Positions 1 to 11,771 of a stretch of 64,000 bases of DNA are shown here, one piece after another (the stretch's first letter is position 1; each line of letters begins with the position of its first letter). The DNA is from Brachypodium distachyon (taxonomy: Eukaryota; Streptophyta; Magnoliopsida; Poales; Poaceae), in the NCBI RefSeq assembly GCF_000005505.3, contig NC_016135.3, positions 12,680,613-12,744,612 on the forward strand, in the 5' to 3' direction. The translations under genes and the position numbers were made by a program. The notes beneath the pieces are model-generated. The model was not told where the DNA came from. It ran no database searches and was given only the letters and a program-made list of their open reading frames with translations.

Positions 1-1380
1 CATTACATGTTCTGATCAAAACTCCATCGACTACGAATAGTCGACTCTCTTCGGCTACGACGACTTGATGCACTTCCGATCGAGTCCTCGTAGTCGAAAC
101 ACCTTCGACTCCACGTGCTAACAAACATGCCGCCCGAGTAGCTGATTCTGTCTACAAAGTCGAACCCACGAACTCCAACCCAGTTGCAGCCCAACTGACA
201 GGTTGCATGGGACAGAGACGACGGACGTCAGGCTAACGAAAGGGCCTGCATACGACATAGCACGTCGAGTTCGATCAAATAACAAAATCATTGTTAAATT
301 AATAAGCTAATGAGATATTCTACCAGAACTGTATACTTTAAACTGTTTTGCAATGACTGCAGCTTACATCAAACCAGGCACGAAGGCCACGAAGATTTGA
401 GCCTATGCTCGACTACCAGCAGTCAACCATAGCCTTGGGGGCTACTCCCACCGGGAGTGCTCATCGCCGACTCGTCGACGCCATCTGCGACTTGTTGACT
501 CCATCTGACCCGGCGTCCGACGCGACTCTGCCGTCACGCCGACTACGACTCCACAGTATGTGGCTCGCGATTTCGAGTCTCTACCCGAGACTTTGATTCG
601 GCTAGCCACTCGGGGGCTACTCCCACCGGGAGCGCTGGCCATGCACCCGGTTACTTCGGCTACATCACCCTTTGGGTCCGTCGACCCCGCCACCCTTCGG
701 GTCCGCCGGCTACACCATCCTTGGGGTCCTCAACAGAGTCGACCAGGATTATCTACGCCAACAGTCGATAGAGCCCAAGTCGAGTCCGCTCCTTGATAAG
801 CCTCACTCGCCGATACGAACTCAGAATCACTGGGTATTTTACAGTTTTCCCGGGTCGCACAGACTGCGAAACACACCCGAAGCCACGTTCATAACGTGAA
901 GGTAAGACCTGATGGCTTCCATTGGGCCTGGAAATTAGCACCGTCTGGCAATTCCAGTTTATCCATGCCTGCAGCATGATGAAGATCCCGACGGACACGT
1001 CGGTTGATCGCCCCACAGTACTGGATTTCGAGTCTCTAAAGCCCTCGGCAGGTTTGACTTGAATATCGCCAGTTATCCAGGCTCGAGCCTGTGGACTCGA
1101 GTGCTGATGTATGCTAACAAAGCTTTTGCCCCGGTGCAATTAACTGGACTCGACCAGTCGAGTATTCCAGGTGTGTTACGCAACCATCCACAAAGCTTTT
1201 CTGAATTTTGTCGAAATTATCATGTGTCTCTGGGACATAGCTAGACGCACTTTCAAGTCAAAACTGGTTTCATCTCGACACATTGCCGAGTCTGCGGCTT
1301 CTGTTTCTTGAGTGCCTACTCGAGTCTATGACTCGACTAGGCACTCGGGGGCTAACTGACGAGGGAATGACCCATCGGAT
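1..1380 (+). mobile_element. Gypsy-type LTR remnant, left part
   Basis: No credible gene lies here. The stretch has repeated 'GGGGGCTACTCCCACCGGGAG' type phrases near 437 and 611 and a related phrase near 1345, a style common in U3 regions of grass gypsy LTRs. It continues beyond the CACTA insertion at 10703, where a TATA box and leader-like sequence follow in the same orientation. Assignment to gypsy is inference from sequence style. The 5' LTR boundary is outside the window or not recognisable. Confidence 0.5.
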
Positions 1381-1397
1381 CACTACTACAAAACGGT

Positions 1398-1725
1398 CTA
1401 TATGCCACGCAACATCAGTAACGGGTCCGGCACAACCGTTACTAATAAAAAACATCAGTGTCGGTCGCGGCCACGACCGTTACTGATGAACCGAGCGGGC
1501 ACCGTCCGTCCCCGTCCAGCCACACATCAGTGGCGGTCGCGCGACACGACCGCCACTGATGAACACTCATAGCTCGCGAGTTACATCAGTGGCGGTCGTT
1601 TAAGTGGCGACCGCCACCGATGATCCATGCATCAGTAACGGTCGGACCAGCTCGACCCTTACTGATGTGTACACGATTATCAATAACGGTCGAGGATTTC
1701 CCGACCGACACTGATGTTACTCGCG
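1398..1725. repeat. Left CACTA subterminal repeat array
   Basis: About ten copies of the motif ATCAGTAACGGTCG, or its variant ATCAGTGGCGGTCG, occur as inverted pairs separated by short GC-rich loops. In En/Spm elements such repeats are binding sites for the element's DNA-binding protein; that role here is inferred from family knowledge. Confidence 0.85.
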
Positions 1726-2272
1726 TCTTAAGTATGCTGCGCTCAGCCGCAGCTGGTCGCGGCGCGCGTCGTGACGGACCAGCTGCGGCCCCTTCCTCTC
1801 CGGCGACGGCGAGGTGCCGCCCGACCGCGCCATGGCCTCCGGCGAGCACCCCAGGTACGCCTCCTCGCCCTTCCTCCTCCCCCCCCCCCCCCGCCCCCCG
1901 CGCGCCGGCGGCGCCGCCTCCATGGCCGCCAAGCTCCGTTATTTGAGCCCTAAGCTTCCCTCTCCCTCCCGATGTCTCTCTCCCCCCCAATCTCTCTCGC
2001 CGGCCTCAATTTCTCTCCGAATTTTCCTAATTTAAAATTTTTGAGCTCCGCGGCCGCCGGCCGAAATGCGGCGTCCTCATCGTCGCCCGGAGCTTCCCTC
2101 TCGCTTGCTTGCTCTCTCTCCCTCCTGATCTTTCTCGCCGGCCTCCAATTTCTCTCCGAATGTCTCTAATTTCAAAAATTTAGTTAGCTCCGGTTAATTA
2201 GCACATTAATCTCTTTGTCAATGATTAGGCTAACTATTTTGCTTTTTTGTTTTCTTGTGTATTGTGTTGTAG

Positions 2273-5200
2273 ATCGAAGGATCGTTCTTGGATGTACGCG
2301 AAGGAAAGAATCAATGCTCGATGGATAACCGAATGGACAATCTTTTTTGGAGTCGCGAAAGGTGATATGGAACGAAAAGGACTTTTGATGATGCGTTGCC
2401 CATGTCGCAAATGTGGAAACACATGCATGATGAAGCCTGAAGAGCCTGAAGATGTTCAGATGCACGTGCTGGCATCGGGTTTTGTCGATGGTTATTCTCG
2501 CTGGATTTGTCACAGGGAGGATGCGGTTGATGTCGATAGCGGTAGCGAAGATGATGATGTCCTGCGGTATGATCTGGCGAATAATTCCGAGGAAGAAACA
2601 AGGGTCGATGAGGAGGCTAATGTGAAAGGTGAAGTAGCTCCACGTTGCAGGATTGCCGAAATGCTAGATGACCCGTACGTACGAGACCAGCTGGAGGACC
2701 CCGAAGATGAGGCAGAGTCTTCTCAGTTCAAAAAATTGTTGGAGGACGCAAACACACCCTTGTATGATGGAGCTGGCGAAAAAAACAACGTGCTCGAAGT
2801 GACGCTCGAACTTTTGAGGCTGAAGGCAGCATCATGGTGGTCAGACAAGGGCTTCACGGGCTTGTTGAGTTACCTTGCTTCGGTTTTTCCACAGCCAAAT
2901 AAGTTGCCCAGGAGCACATACGAGGCGAAGAAGATTACATGCCCGCTCGGATTGGATTGCGTGAAACATCATTCATGTCCAAACAACTGCGTGATATACA
3001 TTGGAGAGTACGAGAACCATGAGAGCTGCCACATATGCGGTGCATCGAGATACAAGAAGAAAAACGCTAGAGCTGGCGAAGACGATGGGGAAGAAGTGAT
3101 GAAGGGCAAGCCGGGAAAGACTGTCTGGTATCTTACGACAGGTGGCCGAGTTGAGCGTTGGATGCAGAACGTTAAGGATGCGAGGTATCTTGTCTATCAC
3201 GATCCGGCGCAAGCTGCATTCGATCCTGACGGGCACTACCGTGTGGAGGAGGCTGGGGTCCTAAGACACCCTGCCGATGGGACTCAGTGGAGGAACTTGG
3301 ACACGGCATTTCCAGATTTTGGGACAGAGCCCAGAAACCTGAGGCTCGGTCTCAGCACTGACGGGATAAATCCTTTCGGAAACATGAACAACAAGCACAG
3401 CACATGGCCAGTGATCTTGTTTGTCTACAACCTTTCTCCATGGTTAATCATGAAGAGAAAGTACATCCACATGTGCATGCTCATACAGGGTCCAAAGCAG
3501 CCGGGAGCTGACCTAAATGTGTATCTGCAGCTAGTGAAGGATGAGCTGAAGCAGCTTTGGAACCTTGGCAGAGTGGTTTGGGACGCAAACAGGAGGGAGT
3601 ACTTCACGATGAGAGCAGCGCTTCTGACCTGCGTGCATGACTACCCGGCGAATGGAAATACTTCATGCCAGGTGACACATAGCTACAAGGCCTGTACAAA
3701 GTGCGGGGAAAACACGACATCGGAGAAATTGCCCGTTTCATCCAAAATTGTGTACATGGGCCACCGAAAGTGGTTGGATGCTAAAGACCCTTGGAGGGAT
3801 GACAATGAAAGGTTCAATGGGAAGACGGAGCACGGGACAGCGCCGAAGGAGAAGTCTGGTATGCAAATCCTCGAAATTGTGAACGATCTTGAGGTTGTCC
3901 CCGGAAAGATTGATGTGAAGAAATATAAGGAACCTGAAGGCGTCGTGTGGAAAAGGAGGTCCGTATTCTGGGACCTAGAGTACTGGGCACATTTAGAATG
4001 CCACCACAGCATAGATGTCATGCACGTGGAAAAAAATGTATGCGACAACGTGCTGGGGTTGCTGATGAACATTCCAGAGAAGACGAAAGATGGACCCAAC
4101 GCACGGAAGGACCTGGAACTCATGTCTATCAGGAAAGAGTTGTGGGACAAAGATCAAGTTTCGGCAGCCGACAAGAATGGTTTCGTGAGGTGAGCACGCG
4201 ATGTCGTCTTGCATGTTACAACCCGTACAAAGACGAGTTGCATAGGATGTGCCAGTGCCTGCAGGGCATTAAAGTCTCATCGAACTACTCGTCGAGCATC
4301 AAGCATCTAGTTGACATAAAAAGTCACAAGCTATCTGGCATGAAGTCTCACGACAACCATGTCATACTCACTCAGTTACTTCCAGTCGCAATCAGAGGTA
4401 TCATGGAGCCGCACGTAAGGGAGACAATCATGAAGCTTTCTGACTTCTTTCACAGCATCTCGTAGAAGTCAATCACCGTTAGACGATGCCAGATACTGAA
4501 GGATAGTATGATACAGATTTTGTGCGAGCTCGAGATGTTCTTCCCTCCATCAGTCTTCGATATCATGGTCCATCTAATGATCCACATATGCGATGAGATC
4601 CTGTTCCTAGGGCCCTCGTTCATGCATAACATGTATGGCTCATACAACGGGGTTCTGAAGCGCTACGTTCGTAATAGATCGCGTCCGGAAGGTAGCATCG
4701 TGGAATGCTTTAGGACAGAAGAGTGCATTGAGTTCTGCACTGATTGGTTGGCCGATCAGAAATCAATAGGTGTTCCCGAATCACGGCACAAGGGCAAGCT
4801 CGATCGCGAAGGTGGCCTTGGACATACATACCTTAATGTCTATGGAAGAGGAAGGGAAGCTGACTTTGAAAGAGCACATTTGGTTGTGTTGCAAACTGTC
4901 GATTGCTGCCGGCCTTATCAGGAAATGCACATGGAACAACTACGAAATGAAAACCCTAAAAGAGGAGAAGTCTGGATCCACTAGGAGCACAATAAAACAT
5001 TCGCAGCGTGGCTGAAAAATTATTGGTACAGCAGGGAGACGACCAATGTATCAGAAGAGACGGTTGCATGTTTGTCACGGCAACCTACTTTCCACGTCTC
5101 TACTTGGCAATCATATGCGATCAACGGCTATAACTTCTACACTGCGTCTCAGGACCGTAAAAGCACGTATCAAAATAGTGGTGTAGTCATGACTTCTGAG

Positions 5201-5749
5201 ACCGCGACCGACGACAACAGCAAAACCAAAGCGTTCTTCGGCGTTATCGAGGAAATCTGGGAATTGGAGTAGTCGATCACAAAGATCCCAATGTTCCGTG
5301 TAAGATGGACCAAAGGTGACAAAGAAGAAAGTCACAGGTTCACGATGATGGTGCTACCTCCTGAGATCCCTCGTGAACAAGTTGACGTGAGAAAAATCCC
5401 GGCAAGAGAGGAACCATGGGTCTTTGCTAAACAATGCAAGCAGGTATTCTACATAGACGACCCGTCAAATAAAGGCCGCGGCGTAGTAAGAAGAGGGAAA
5501 AGAAACATTGTTGGAGTGGACGGAGTTACTTCACAAGAAGACTACGAAGGTTTCCATGATCTGACGACCGCCGCAGATGACGAAGAAGCGGAACGCACGA
5601 TATTAACGAGGAAAAGAAGAGGGAAAAGAAGAAGTGATTTGGAGCGACAGCGAGAAAATACCACAAAAACCTTACCTCAGAAGCAGTTCTGCGAGGAGTC
5701 AAGTTATGACTTACCGAAGGAAGGAGAAGCACTAGTAGTCACATTGTAA
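2273..5749 (+). pseudogene. TNP2-type CACTA transposase (broken)
   Basis: An exon appears to start after a TTGTAG acceptor at 2267-2272 and stays open to 4193. It opens with the transposase-associated domain (DRSWMY-like start, then CPCRKC around 2398-2415). A Transposase_21 core follows, with cysteines in CPNNC and CHIC near 2970-3040. Likely catalytic acidic residues are the D of STDGINPFG (about 3355), the D of HDYPANG (about 3640) and the SIDVMHVEKN block (about 4010). After a frameshift near 4190 the DUF4218-like part continues to 4463, where a TAG stops it. It resumes in 4508-4984, and a DUF4216-like tail (YGVIEEIWEL-type and MFRVRW) lies at 5072-5749. The enzyme would cut element ends, but at least two frameshifts or stops make this copy non-functional unless spliced unexpectedly. 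Confidence 0.88.
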
Positions 5750-5789
5750 AACTGTACTCGTACTGAATCTTAATGCAAACTTTGTACTA

Positions 5790-5965
5790 AGTGGATTTTT
5801 TGAAATTTGTATGCATGTGATGGAGTTTTTGAAATTTGTATGCATGTGATGGATTTTTTGAAATTTGTATACATGAATTGAAATTTGTACTAGAGAAATG
5901 CATGAATACAAATTTGTGCTAGAGAAATGCACACATACTAGAGAAATGCACAAATACTAGAGAAA
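5790..5965. repeat. Short tandem repeats after transposase gene
   Basis: A unit of about 30 bases (GAAATTTGTATGCATGTGAT) is repeated three times. An ACTAGAGAAATGCACA-type unit follows, repeated about four times. This is AT-rich 3' sequence of the transposase gene; no coding potential was seen. Confidence 0.75.
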
Positions 5966-5989
5966 TACAACTCCCAAGAAGCATAGCAG

Positions 5990-6181
5990 CACATCATTAA
6001 CGGTCGCATAGTAGTTGACCGTTACTGATGTATTGGAGCACATCAGTAACGGTCGGCCACTATTCGACGGCCACTGATGTTCTTACATCAGTAACGGGCG
6101 CGTGGCTCAGCGACCGTTACTGATGTACTTCTATACATCAGTAACGGTCGCATCCCTTATGCGACCGTTACTGATGTGCAT
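5990..6181. repeat. Internal array of CACTA subterminal-type repeats
   Basis: Eight or so copies of ATCAGTAACGGTCG or its complement form four inverted pairs. The best pair is ACATCAGTAACGGTCGCAT at about 6135 with its near-perfect complement at about 6160. The array lies between the two genes, directly before a TATA box, not at an element end. Either it regulates the second gene or it marks the fusion of two elements. Confidence 0.85.
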
Positions 6182-6185
6182 GGGG

Positions 6186-6193
6186 TATATAAT
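6186..6193 (+). promoter_or_regulatory. TATA box for second CACTA gene
   Basis: TATATAAT lies immediately after the internal repeat array and about 570 bases before the first credible ATG of the second gene. Transcription would start near 6220 and the GC-rich leader would follow. Promoter function is inferred. Confidence 0.5.
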
Positions 6194-6343
6194 GGATCCC
6201 GCCGAACACTTAGAACCATTGTTGCCTGCGCGTTCTCACCTAACCTGAGAGACCAGCTGCGGGTGTTCCTAACCCTAGCCGCGGAAGCGCCACCGGATTT
6301 TCGCGCCGCCACCACCTCCTTCCTCCTCCGCCGCCGCGCCTCC

Positions 6344-6612
6344 CCATCCTCGACCGGAGCCCGCCGCCGACGGCCTCCTCCGCCCCGAGCCCGCGCCTCC
6401 CCGTCCCTGATCGGAGCCGCCACTGCGCCTCCCCGTCCTCGACCGGAGCCCGCCGTCGACGGCCTCCTCCGCCCCGAGCCCGCGCCTCCCCGTCCTCGAC
6501 CGGAGCCCGCCGCCGACGGCCTCCTCCGCCCCGAGCCCGCGCCTCCCCGTCCTCGACCGGAGCCCGCCGCCGACGGCCTCCTCCGGCCCGAGCCCGCGCC
6601 TCCCCGTCCCTG
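6344..6612. repeat. 57-bp GC-rich tandem repeat in leader
   Basis: A unit of 57 bases containing CTCGACCGGAGCCCGCCG is repeated about four and a half times, one copy shortened. Because 57 is a multiple of three, long frames stay open on both strands (6157-6698). Their Pro/Arg/Ala-rich translations look like repeat artefacts, not proteins. Confidence 0.85.
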
Positions 6613-6758
6613 ACCGGAGCCGAGGGGGTACATATGCGGGTGGGTTTTTTATGCAGGTTTCGAGCTCCTAGTAGAGAAAATTTGCTAGTTTTTAGCATAG
6701 GTCATGCCGAAATTTTCAGCCGATACATATTTGATGGTTTTGATGGCATAGGTATGAA

Positions 6759-9700
6759 ATGGACAAGAGTAGCCAGAACCCAGTTCTTGATCGGGAGGAG
6801 GTAGATCGTGTCGATGAAGAGTCTTCATCGGGAGAGCAAATTGCCAGCTCTGGCTCAGGCCCCTCTAGATCAGAAGAGCGCAACAACGAGAGTAACCCGC
6901 AACCTTTTGAAACTCCCGCTAAGAAGCCAAGGAAGAAGACGCCGAGGGGGAGCCACAACTTGAAGGAGTTCTGTTACGTGGTCACCCGGCACTCTGATAG
7001 AGGCCGCCCGGAGTCGCCCGAGAGGGCACAGAAGGCCTTCGCAACGACCTGTGGAGCCGTTGCACGCCAGTATTGCAAGATCACCGACGAGTGGGGTGAC
7101 ATCTCTCAAGTCGTTAGAGACACGTGCATCAAGGAGGTTGCAAGGAAGTTCCAAGTCACCGACGAGTGGCGCGAGCGATTCCTAGCGGCCGTCAACATAG
7201 CAGTCCGCAATGGACTTGCTAATTGGAAAACCACCGCTAGAAGGTGGATGGACAAACGTACGAGACCATCAAGAAGAAATGGCCGTCGGTAACTGATGAG
7301 GGTGAGTGGGAAAAGTTTAAGAAGGAATCGTCTGACCCTGCCTTCATTGCGAAGAGTGAACGCATGAGGGTGCTGCGCTTAAGGAAGCACTTGAACCACA
7401 GGCTAGGGAGTGCAGGGAAAGAGGGGAAGAAGAAGGTCTGGCGCAAGCAAGACCGAATTCTCGAGGCGGCAGGCAGGGTGCCTCCAGTGCATGACATGTT
7501 GGAGGACCAACGTGCTAGAGAATATGCACGTCAGCACATGACAGCCGAGCAGTGGGCGGGCATTGAGCCAATGCAGCCGCCTGTTAAAAAATTTACGGTA
7601 AGGGTTCACGTGCATTTAGTTGTTTTTGGCGTTAATTATGACACTCCTGATCCATATAGACTCACGTCCCGTCTTATATGATAACAGGAAAATGCCCACA
7701 AATGGGAGGAGAGCAGGAGGTCAGAAACCTCCGACAACTCCGTGCAGAGCAACAGGTGGGAGTCGGCTGTGACCGCCGGCTTGCAAAAGGGGGAGCACAC
7801 GGGCCGTGTTCTAGGAGAAGGCGAAGGGGCCTGCTGGGATGATTATATCCCGCCTGCTCCGAAGCGAAGCAGGGTCCAGAAAAAGCTCCCTGCTTCTTCT
7901 GAGATAATAGAACAAGCTAAGGCGGAGGCGCGAGAGCAGGCATCTATCGTGTCTCAAGAGGTGTCGCGGGAATATGCAGTGCAAGCCGTCCATCATTTGG
8001 TGTCGGCATTGGCCAAAGACCACCCCGCCCTTGGCGCCATACTCGGGAGAGGAGTGGAAGGTTTGAGGAACCTCCTTCCTTCTCTTCCTCCTCTTCCCCC
8101 GCAAAAGAGCACCCCGCTGAAGAGCAGCGCTGCCTCCGACACACGTATGGAGAACGAAGAAACCTACCACCCAGGTTACAGCCCGGCTCCTAGCATGGAC
8201 AACCCCCCCGCTAGCCAACCTTCCCCAAGCGAGGGCAACCGGGATAACGATTAGGGTCCGAGTGACAACATCCTTGTAAGCAATCTTTTCAAACTCTTTT
8301 TCAATCCTTACCTTCATGAATAAAGATCTTACACACATATGCCTTCTTCTTGTTATACGCAGGCACCGGTGAAGTGTCGTATCCATGTTGACAAGCCTGG
8401 GAAGCCTATAGGCGCCATTGGCCGCCTGATGCCCAGACAATCACCGCCACTGGTGCACGGCATTCTCATGAACGACGCAAAAGTGAGTGTGATGATGGAC
8501 TCCGTCGTCGACGACCATTGGGATTATGCTATCCCGCTACCTCCGAAGGAAGGCGTGGATATCCTAGGAGGTTGTCCAAACTACCTAATTATGTGGCCTA
8601 GGAGCTTGGTATCCCTCTACAACCACCGCCGGCTCTCTATGACTCCATCTCCCTCCGCCCAGAAAGGTACTTCTCATTTGCCGCTCGGCCTTTCCCCTAG
8701 GATACTTCCTCTTGTAGATGCCGGCGGAGATGAAGAGTGGGCAATGTCGATGGCTGCACAGCTCAAAGATAGCCAGACCACAGGGTCGGCACAGGCTGGA
8801 AGCGTCCCTCCCACCTTCTTTCTCTTGGGTGCCACTGAGTCCATGGGTGGCCGCAAGATCGATGGCAAGTACAAGGCAGAGGAGCAGAAGGCATGGGACA
8901 GTAAGAGGAGGCATAAAAAGAGGGGGCGCGGCGGCAAGACCACTGTCACTCAAGATGAGATGCACCATGTGCCCGACATAATTGGAGTCTGAGAGGACAA
9001 TAGGCCTGACATTCTCATCAAGAACCCATATCAAGGCCAGAGATTCGAAGACGGATCCTATTTTGTGGCTAGGGATTTCGACCGGGTGCTTATTTACTAT
9101 CCTGGAAGACCAATGGTCACCGAAGATTCCCTGCGTGCCATGTCCAGAGAGATGCAAGAGCTTCATCAGTTCTACATGCAAGCATCAGCTGGTTCTGAAC
9201 AACATGCCCAACAGATCAATGTTAGAATCCCACGAGACTATGGCTTCTTTGACCAAGAAACTGGGAGCATTCAAGAACGTCATATCACCTTTGGTGTGGA
9301 GTTCAACGAACTGTTCCACCTCTTCAACCGCCAAAAGCTTGATATCAACCTCTTAAGGCTGTGGTCTGCCTACCAAATAAGAGAACTGCGGCGATTGGAG
9401 GTCAAAAAAGTAGCCATTCTAGACCCCACGATGTTCAACTACGGTGACATCGGTCTTGAGCCTGAAAAGGATGCCTTAAGAACCATGGCATCTAAATACT
9501 TGGTGGCATGTCTCGAGAAATACGCGGACGACGACTTCATCATCTTCTTCCTTAATTTGGAGTAAGTTCAATTTTATATATGGAACCGTTTGTTTTTTCT
9601 AATTCAGTTTTTCTTATACACTCTTAGATACTAAAGTTTGTTTCTTTTGAAAATAGAGACCATTGGGTGACACTACTCATTTGTTTGCCTTGGTCCGCGG

Positions 9701-10137
9701 TGTGCTACTTCGATTCACTGCTTCCGAAGAAGGGTGTTCGAGGTAGGTTCTGAAAACCCATCAAATCACTCATTAACACTGCCTGGAAAGTGGCGACCAA
9801 GGGAAAACTAACTGGTAAAGGCTATAAAGACGAGCCTCACCACAACCACAGGTTCCCTTGCCAGCAACAGCCGCCCGACAATGTGTTCTGTGGCTACTAC
9901 TGCTGTCACATCCTTATGGAGAATGCCAGCATGTTCAAGCCTGAGTGGAAGGGGTCAGTCGCGGCGATGAAAGAGTACTGGCGGCCCCGAATGACAATGG
10001 GACACCGACGTAAATGGGTCGTGTATAACATTCAACGGGAGTTCGCCCATCTCGTAAACAATGAGGTCATCAAGCCTAGTGGGGACTTCTTCGCACGTGT
10101 GGAACAAGTCGTGTCTAGGGTCCACCCACGACAATAG
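6759..10137 (+). pseudogene. Second CACTA gene with Ulp1-like protease domain (broken)
   Basis: The ATG at 6759 starts an acidic N-terminus. A plant-transposase (Ptta/En/Spm-like) region with DPAFIAKSERMRVLR near 7335-7382 follows. A phase-0 intron fits 7598-7687, and another probably spans 8275-8362. The C-terminus is a C48 cysteine protease: DHW (His, 9659-9667), YFDS (Asp, about 9710) and QPPDNVFCGYYC (Gln and Cys, about 9868-9902). An intron fits 9562-9656. Damage includes a frameshift near 7245, TAG at 8252, TGA at 8990 and TGA at 9751. C48 proteases deconjugate SUMO-like modifiers, and such domains are known in plant CACTA and Mutator elements. The host target is unknown. Confidence 0.82.
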
Positions 10138-10435
10138 ATTCATTTGTATTCTTTATATGTTTTCATGAAATTTTGACACTTTGTAATTATGCTTATATGA
10201 AATTGTGACACTTTGTAATCAATGTCGTGAAGTGAGTTACATTTGTATTCTTTATATGATGCGGCTTATATACAATTGTATGCTTTAAATGATGTGATGT
10301 GATGTGATGCGGCTTTATGTATTTTTCTGTGATGAGATACATTCTGTATATAATTTGCTGAGCTGTATATAATTTGCTGTGTATTTCTTGTGTATTTACT
10401 GTGGTTTTAATTTTTTTTTAAAATACCGACAACGT

Positions 10436-10702
10436 ATCAGTGTCGGTCGACCGACCGACAGTGATGGGGCGATGCGACCGTTACTGATGATACATACATC
10501 AGTAACGGTCGTGAAGTAGCGACTGCCACTGATGTATGTATACATCAGTAACGGTCGCTTTGACCGTTACTGATGTCAGTAACGGTCCGGCCGACCGTTA
10601 CTGATGATGGGTATCATCAGTAACACGAAGTTTGTAACGGCGGCCTCGACCGTAAGCGATATGAGTTTTCGACCGTTACTGATAACCATTTCTGTAGTAG
10701 TG
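10436..10702. repeat. Right CACTA subterminal repeats and terminal inverted repeat
   Basis: About nine copies of the subterminal motif in alternating orientation end at the TGTAGTAGTG terminus. The preceding 10138-10435 is AT-rich, has repeated TTTATATGATGTG-like phrases and shows no gene. Confidence 0.85.
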
Positions 10703-11200
10703 GATCCTCACCTTTGGTATATCTGCTACGGCCTAACAGGTGGTCCACTCGAAGGCCCACTAGAATCCGTGAAGGCCAACTACCTTGGTTTGAGACTCGA
10801 GATAAGAACAGATAATTAAGAAAACGAAATCAGGGTTTATCTCTAATTGTAACCGACCCGTACTCTACACCCGAAACCTAGCCTCCTATATAAAGGACTA
10901 GAAGGGGGAGCCGGGGAGGGGAGCCTGTTCTCTGTTAGAGGGATGCACAAATCTCATCTCTCATACACGCCTCCATGGCAACCTTGTAATCTCTCTATCA
11001 ATACAGATCAGACAAGCAGGACGTAGGGGTATTTTCTTCTGAACGGCCTGAACCTAGGTAAATCGTATCTTCTGTGTCCTTGTTAGCCGATGGAATCGTC
11101 AACACACAACCGTGCTCTGCCTACTCGAAAGCCATCTAGTTTGGATATGCCGAGGTAGCCTCTCGTCACGGACGACGAAGTATAGATTAGTTGGATTGCT
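10703..11200 (+). mobile_element. Gypsy-type LTR remnant, right part
   Basis: The sequence continues directly from position 1380 once the CACTA and one GAT are removed. It has a TATA box (CTATATAAAGG at 10886-10896), a GC-rich downstream stretch and an 'AATACAGATCAG' region near 11000 that could hold the polyadenylation site. No internal retrotransposon region follows, so it is a solo or truncated LTR. The right boundary near 11200 is approximate. Confidence 0.5.
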
Positions 11201-11630
11201 ATTAGTAATGTCGGGTCAGAGTCTTGAAATTAAGGATGGATAGCCAAGCAGTGCCCAGTCGGTGGCCCCTGCGAAAAAAATCAAATCTACTGGCGGCACC
11301 CACCAATTGGCCCTGGTGCATCCAGCCCGCCCCGCGCTGCCACCAGCCTCAGAAACAACAACCGAACCAAAACACCCACACGCAGACGCGGTCACGGACA
11401 CACACAAATTTACGGTCGCGCCTCTCGCAGTTACTTTACCTACTACTTCTACGGCTCCGGCCACGTCGCGAGGCGAGGGCAGCCACATACAGGCGTAAGC
11501 GGCAGGCCACGCTCACCTCGCAGCCACCATAGGAGAGCCCCAGCTTCCATCTTCTTCCCCTCTCCTAACGTGTCCGCCTCTTTCCCCACCCGTCCCCCAC
11601 CTCCTCCCAAATCTCCCCTCTCGGGCACGC

Positions 11631-11640
11631 TATTTATATT
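11631..11640 (+). promoter_or_regulatory. TATA box of BIC-like gene
   Basis: TATTTATATT lies 132 bases before the ATG at 11772, leaving a leader of about 100 bases. The upstream 11216-11630 is GC-rich non-repetitive sequence and plausibly the promoter. Confidence 0.55.
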
Positions 11641-11771
11641 GGGGCGAGCGAGACAGCCAAGAACCTGTGTTGCTGCCAAAGCTCTGAAGAAGAAATCACT
11701 CCTAGCTGTTTTAGTTTTAGCTACCTTTTCTAGCTAGCTGCGTGTGTAGCTCAGCTCGATCAACCGGCTGC

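Larger units (their letters stand above)
1381..10702 (+). mobile_element. Complete CACTA (En/Spm) DNA transposon
   Basis: The element begins CACTACTACA at 1381 and ends TGTAGTAGTG at 10702, an inverted match of the first ten bases. The 3-bp target duplication GAT lies at 1378-1380 and 10703-10705, the size expected for CACTA elements. Both ends carry arrays of a roughly 16-base subterminal motif (ATCAGTAACGGTCG-like) in both orientations. Inside are two + strand genes: a TNP2-type transposase (2273-5749) and a second ORF ending in a Ulp1-like protease (6759-10137). Both are broken, so this copy is probably not autonomous. The ends and duplication are intact, so it could still be mobilised by a relative. 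Confidence 0.95.

Noticed and set aside
6157..6698. Overlapping long frames on both strands before the second CACTA gene
   Set aside because: Produced by the 57-bp tandem repeat, whose length is a multiple of three; translations are repeats of Pro/Arg/Ala.
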